Positions 8,015 to 10,078 of a stretch of DNA of 10,078 bases are shown piece after piece; within the stretch, counting starts at the first letter, position 1; every line of letters starts with the position of its first letter. A program made the position numbers and the translations under genes. The notes below the pieces were generated by a model. It was given only the letters and a program-made list of their open reading frames with translations. It searched no databases and was not told the DNA's origin. This DNA is from Bacillota bacterium (lineage in GTDB: Bacteria; Bacillota; Clostridia; Christensenellales; CAG-138), in NCBI GenBank assembly GCA_023461495.1, contig JAEYLA010000102.1, positions 1 through 10,078 on the forward strand. The letters are read 5' to 3'.

Positions 8015-8044
8015 ATGGAGGAGGACGAGCGCATCCTCCTCCAT
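8015..8044 (-). other. Intercistronic hairpin between binding protein and ATPase genes
   Basis: A perfect 11-bp stem (8015-8025 with 8034-8044) encloses an eight-base loop in the 100-base gap after the binding-protein stop codon. In the direction of transcription it is followed by ATTCATTCACC, with no T run, so full termination is unlikely. Similar stem-loops after binding-protein genes of other ABC operons protect the upstream mRNA or partly attenuate reading into the transporter genes. This lets the binding protein be made in excess, and I infer the same here. Confidence 0.7.
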
Positions 8045-8085
8045 CAAGTTCAGGGTGTTGGATTGTTCTTTATTTCCGGAACGGC

Positions 8086-9120
8086 TTAGAACCAGTTGAA
8101 CTGATCCGCTGTATCAGGATAGGCGACGGGGGTGGGCAGCTTTGTCCAGCCCTCTGCGGCCTTTCCGTTCAGAACGGCATAGAGCGTTTCTACCGCGAGC
8201 TTGGCTTCCGCCACGGGGTCCTGCGTTGAGCACGCGGAGAGCCAGCCGGATTTCATCGCGTCGTAGAGCACCTTATTGGAACCCATCGCGATAATGGGAA
8301 CATCGCCGGGCTTCAGGCCGGCGGCTTCCAACGCGGACATCACGCCCGTGAGCATGCCGCCGTCGTGGGAGACGATGCAATCAATTTTGCCGCCCTTGCT
8401 CTTGACGCCATAAGCGGTGAGCATATCGGTCATCTTTGTCATGGCGAGCTCGGCCTGGAAGTTACAATCCTGCCTGTCAAGCCAGACATACTTGGAATCA
8501 AGATCGGAGGCAAACGCCCCGTTGATCTGGATGGTCTGCATGTGGCCCGCCGTGCCTTCAATGCCTACCAGATTGGCGCCGTCCGGGAATTTCTCTTTAA
8601 TAATCTGCGCCATCGTTTTGCCGTGGGAGGCGGCGTCCGGCCCGACATAATACTTCATGCCGACATCCGCGATGCTGTCGCCAGGGTATGCATTGACGCC
8701 GATCCAAGCCATGCCGCTGTCATTGAGCGCCTCAATAACGGGCAGCGCGCCGTCAACATCCGCAGGGAAATACAAGAATCCGTCATAACCGTCCGCAATT
8801 GCAAGATTGGCGTGTTCAAGCTGGGTCTGCTGGTTGCCGTTTCCATCGAGTATGGTCAACTCCATACCCAGTTCCTTTGCGGTGGCTTCCGCGGAAGGGT
8901 TGTAGGCGGCGCAATAGGGCGCGGTGTAGTAAGCGTTGGAAAGCATAATCCGGATAGGCTTTCCAGAATCCGCCGGCGTTTCTTGGGTGGCCGGTGTTTC
9001 GGGAGCGGGGGCGGAATCACTCGGTGCGGCGGCCGGCGGCGTCGCTGACGGCGCGGCACAACCTGCAAGCGCGCTTAGGAGCATGAGGATGGTCAAGGCA
9101 GTTGCGAATACCTTCTTCAT
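8086..9120 (-). CDS. Sugar-type ABC transporter substrate-binding lipoprotein (RbsB-like)
   Basis: The 344-residue protein is a Peripla_BP_4-type binding protein. It starts with a lipoprotein signal peptide: two Lys, a hydrophobic stretch, then LAGC at 18-21, so Cys21 should be lipid-anchored. A Pro/Ala/Ser/Thr-rich linker (about 22-52) precedes the mature domain, which begins KPIRIMLSN. Features of the fold are the DGFLYFPADVDGA stretch (113-125), GVNAYPGD (141-148) and an IIAMGSN stretch at 276-282, typical of ribose/galactose-binding relatives. It should capture ligand outside the membrane and deliver it to the two permeases. An in-frame ATG 14 codons upstream exists, but GGAG nine bases before the chosen ATG and the clean signal peptide favour this start. 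It is the first gene of the operon. The ligand cannot be named; sugars, sugar derivatives and AI-2 are all bound by this family. Confidence 0.93.
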   Translation of the reverse strand: MKKVFATALTILMLLSALAGCAAPSATPPAAAPSDSAPAPETPATQETPADSGKPIRIMLSNAYYTAPYCAAYNPSAEATAKELGMELTILDGNGNQQTQLEHANLAIADGYDGFLYFPADVDGALPVIEALNDSGMAWIGVNAYPGDSIADVGMKYYVGPDAASHGKTMAQIIKEKFPDGANLVGIEGTAGHMQTIQINGAFASDLDSKYVWLDRQDCNFQAELAMTKMTDMLTAYGVKSKGGKIDCIVSHDGGMLTGVMSALEAAGLKPGDVPIIAMGSNKVLYDAMKSGWLSACSTQDPVAEAKLAVETLYAVLNGKAAEGWTKLPTPVAYPDTADQFNWF

Positions 9121-9162
9121 TGTGGTTTTCTCCTTCTCTTTGTTTTTTGCGCTGTAACGCAA

Positions 9163-9191
9163 ATTATAGTTTCATTCATGACAGGTAGACA
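9163..9191 (-). promoter_or_regulatory. Possible proximal operon promoter (TATAAT, weak -35)
   Basis: A consensus TATAAT reads on the minus strand at 9168-9163, about 43 bases before the binding-protein start codon. The hexamer 17 bases upstream is TGTCTA, a poor match to TTGACA. It may be a secondary promoter or a chance match. Confidence 0.4.
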
Positions 9192-9208
9192 GTCAGCGTG
9201 AACTCTGA

Positions 9209-9222
9209 TTTAAACGATTAAA
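9209..9222. promoter_or_regulatory. Candidate LacI-family operator O1
   Basis: TTTAAACGATTAAA is an imperfect 14-base palindrome around a central CG, broken only at the two positions next to the core pair. Its right half, CGATTAAA, is identical to that of a second site 98 bases away. A-T rich half-sites around CG are the usual form of LacI-family operators. It lies inside the predicted operon leader. Confidence 0.6.
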
Positions 9223-9306
9223 AGTACAATAAAAAAATAAACCCTTGGTTGTGCTGCTTTTTAATTTTTGGATGATTTTGGCTAATTTTGTTGTTGCAAT
9301 TTCAGT

Positions 9307-9320
9307 TTGAATCGATTAAA
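9307..9320. promoter_or_regulatory. Candidate LacI-family operator O2
   Basis: TTGAATCGATTAAA is a 14-base palindrome around CG with one mismatched pair. It matches the other site at 12 of 14 positions. It falls at about +8 to +22 relative to the predicted minus-strand start site, the classical position for a repressor to block transcription. The adjacent divergent LacI-type gene is the obvious source of the protein that binds it. Confidence 0.65.
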
Positions 9321-9334
9321 TTGATTATGAGGCT

Positions 9335-9363
9335 ATTATAAGCGACAGTTTTTAATTTTGCAA
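9335..9363 (-). promoter_or_regulatory. Predicted main promoter of the transporter operon
   Basis: On the minus strand, TTGCAA (9363-9358) is followed after exactly 17 bases by a perfect TATAAT (9340-9335), a good sigma-A type promoter. The start site should be near 9328, giving a leader of about 208 bases before the binding-protein gene. The operator at 9307-9320 lies immediately downstream. The -35 hexamer is its own reverse complement and is shared with the divergent promoter. Confidence 0.65.
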
Positions 9364-9387
9364 TCTATAATTTCGCAATTTTATAAT
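9358..9387 (+). promoter_or_regulatory. Predicted promoter of the LacI-type regulator gene
   Basis: TTGCAA (9358-9363) is followed after 18 bases by a perfect TATAAT (9382-9387) on the plus strand. Transcription should begin near 9394, leaving about 80 bases of leader. The -35 hexamer is the same six bases used by the minus-strand promoter, so polymerase binding in the two directions should be mutually exclusive. Confidence 0.62.
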
Positions 9388-9476
9388 ATTTCATGCCGCA
9401 TGCAGTCAGGCGGTGTATTCCGCTCTGAAATTCCGCATCGGCATAACTCAATCGGCACAGGGGGTTCATGTTGCTT

Positions 9477-10078
9477 ATGGTTCGAATGAAGGATGTTGCG
9501 AAACATGCAGGCGTTTCCGTTGCCACCGTATCCAATGTCATTACCGGCAAGCAGGTTGTAAGCCCGGAAATGCGGGAGGCTGTGCAGCGTGCAATCAAAG
9601 AGCTGAACTATAATGTAAATCTTGTCGCCAGGGGTTTGAAAACACAGCGCACTTACACGATCGGCGTACTTTTGCCGGACGTTACCAAGCTGTTTTTCAA
9701 TGATGTTGTCAAAGGCATTATGGAAGCTGCAAAGATCGCGGGGTACAGCATCAACATCCTGAGCAGCAACTATGATTTTGAAACGGAGCGCACGCTTGTA
9801 TATGCGCTTAAGGGCAGCCAGGTGGATGGCATTATATTGGGCTCTTGCGTGGACCGCTCCTATACGCAAACTTGGGCGGAGGAACTATTGAACGAACGCA
9901 ATGATATTCCTCCGATCGTGGCTTTAGAAAGCACGCTTGACACTGCCCGCATCTCCACGGTGCTCGTCGACAGCGAGTATTGGAGTGGCCGTATCACACA
10001 GCACCTTATCGACAGCGGCAGGAGGCGCATCTTTTTTATCTCAGGCCCTGTCGGCCTGGAGCACGAGTACCGGCGGCT
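9477..10078 (+). CDS. LacI-family transcriptional regulator, 3' end beyond window
   Basis: Two hundred codons are visible and the frame is open to the window end. The N-terminus is a LacI-type helix-turn-helix (residues 4-22, KDVAKHAGVSVATVSNVI), followed by the hinge region with ARGLKTQRT (51-59). From Thr61 (TIGVLLPDV) a periplasmic-binding-protein-like ligand domain begins. Relatives have about 330-340 residues, so roughly 60% is present. Its divergent position and the two palindromic operators make it the likely local repressor of the transporter operon. The start is uncertain. The ATG at 9477 gives a standard family N-terminus (MVRMKDVAKHAGVS), but AGGGGG ends at 9464, 12 bases away. In-frame TTG 9471 would have ideal six-base spacing, and ATG 9468 only three. 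Confidence 0.93.
   Translation, partial: MVRMKDVAKHAGVSVATVSNVITGKQVVSPEMREAVQRAIKELNYNVNLVARGLKTQRTYTIGVLLPDVTKLFFNDVVKGIMEAAKIAGYSINILSSNYDFETERTLVYALKGSQVDGIILGSCVDRSYTQTWAEELLNERNDIPPIVALESTLDTARISTVLVDSEYWSGRITQHLIDSGRRRIFFISGPVGLEHEYRR

Larger units (their letters stand above)
9121..9476. promoter_or_regulatory. Divergent control region between the operon and the LacI-type gene
   Basis: This 356-base gap contains no convincing gene. It is much richer in A and T than the flanking coding DNA. It holds the ribosome site of the binding-protein gene, a possible proximal promoter, two LacI-type operators, two back-to-back promoters and a GC-richer leader for the repressor gene. In that leader (9393-9444), ATGCCG pairs with CGGCAT and an inner GCGG pairs with CCGC, forming a possible weak stem. 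Confidence 0.75.

Noticed and set aside
4505..9120. AI-2 (Lsr) uptake system, suggested by two permeases plus double ATPase
   Set aside because: No LsrK kinase, LsrF or LsrG homologue is present and the regulator is LacI-type rather than LsrR-type.
9146..9163. Small hairpin TTTGCG/CGCAAA upstream of the binding-protein gene
   Set aside because: It has only six base pairs, is not placed over the ribosome site and has no terminator tail, so it could be chance.
9209..9222. CcpA catabolite-repression (cre) site
   Set aside because: The central CG and flanking A/T fit, but the conserved G and C of the cre consensus are both replaced, and the same replacements occur at the second site.
9381..9869. 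Minus-strand open frame of 162 codons
   Set aside because: It overlaps the clear LacI-type gene and the promoter region and has no recognisable features.
1..10078. CRISPR arrays, insertion sequences or phage genes
   Set aside because: No regularly spaced repeats, transposase-like frames, terminal inverted repeats or phage proteins were found.

Overview
The window looks like chromosomal DNA from a low-to-moderate GC member of the Bacillota, probably a Clostridia-type anaerobe. This rests on strong GGAGG-type ribosome binding sites, TATAAT promoter boxes in AT-rich intergenic DNA, a lipoprotein-type substrate-binding protein and the overall protein style. The exact taxon cannot be fixed from the sequence alone.

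Layout. Bases 1-47 are the 3' part of a tRNA-Pro (anticodon CGG), followed by its hairpin terminator. From about 9120 down to 218 the minus strand carries one tightly packed cluster of eight genes, probably a single operon. In transcription order they are: a sugar-type lipoprotein binding protein; an RbsA-like double ATPase; two RbsC-like permeases (a complete CUT2-type ABC importer); an M81/MlrC-like metallopeptidase; an M24 'pita-bread' protein (Xaa-Pro peptidase/creatinase superfamily); a small protein of the Anabaena sensory rhodopsin transducer (ASRT) family; and a phosphomannose-isomerase-like double cupin protein. A strong hairpin after the last gene is the likely end of the transcript. 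On the plus strand, a LacI-family repressor gene starts near 9477 and runs off the window end.

Control region (9121-9476). Two divergent promoters appear to share one palindromic -35 hexamer, TTGCAA (9358-9363). Toward the operon it reads TTGCAA-17-TATAAT, and toward the repressor gene TTGCAA-18-TATAAT. Two similar 14-bp LacI-type operators with a central CG lie 98 bp apart. The nearer one sits just downstream of the predicted operon start site, the usual place for repression by a LacI protein. A second possible operon promoter lies near 9165.

How the genes may work together (inference). The LacI protein probably senses the imported compound or a derivative of it and releases the operon. The transporter brings in a small, probably sugar-like or sugar-linked ligand, and the four downstream proteins process it. 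No sugar kinase, glycosidase or dehydrogenase is present. Instead there are two hydrolase-fold proteins normally linked to C-N bond cleavage, an isomerase-like cupin and a small-molecule-binding-type ASRT protein. The M24 protein has lost several of the family's metal ligands, so it is unlikely to be an ordinary peptidase. This combination does not match any pathway I recognise and is the best candidate here for an undescribed catabolic system.
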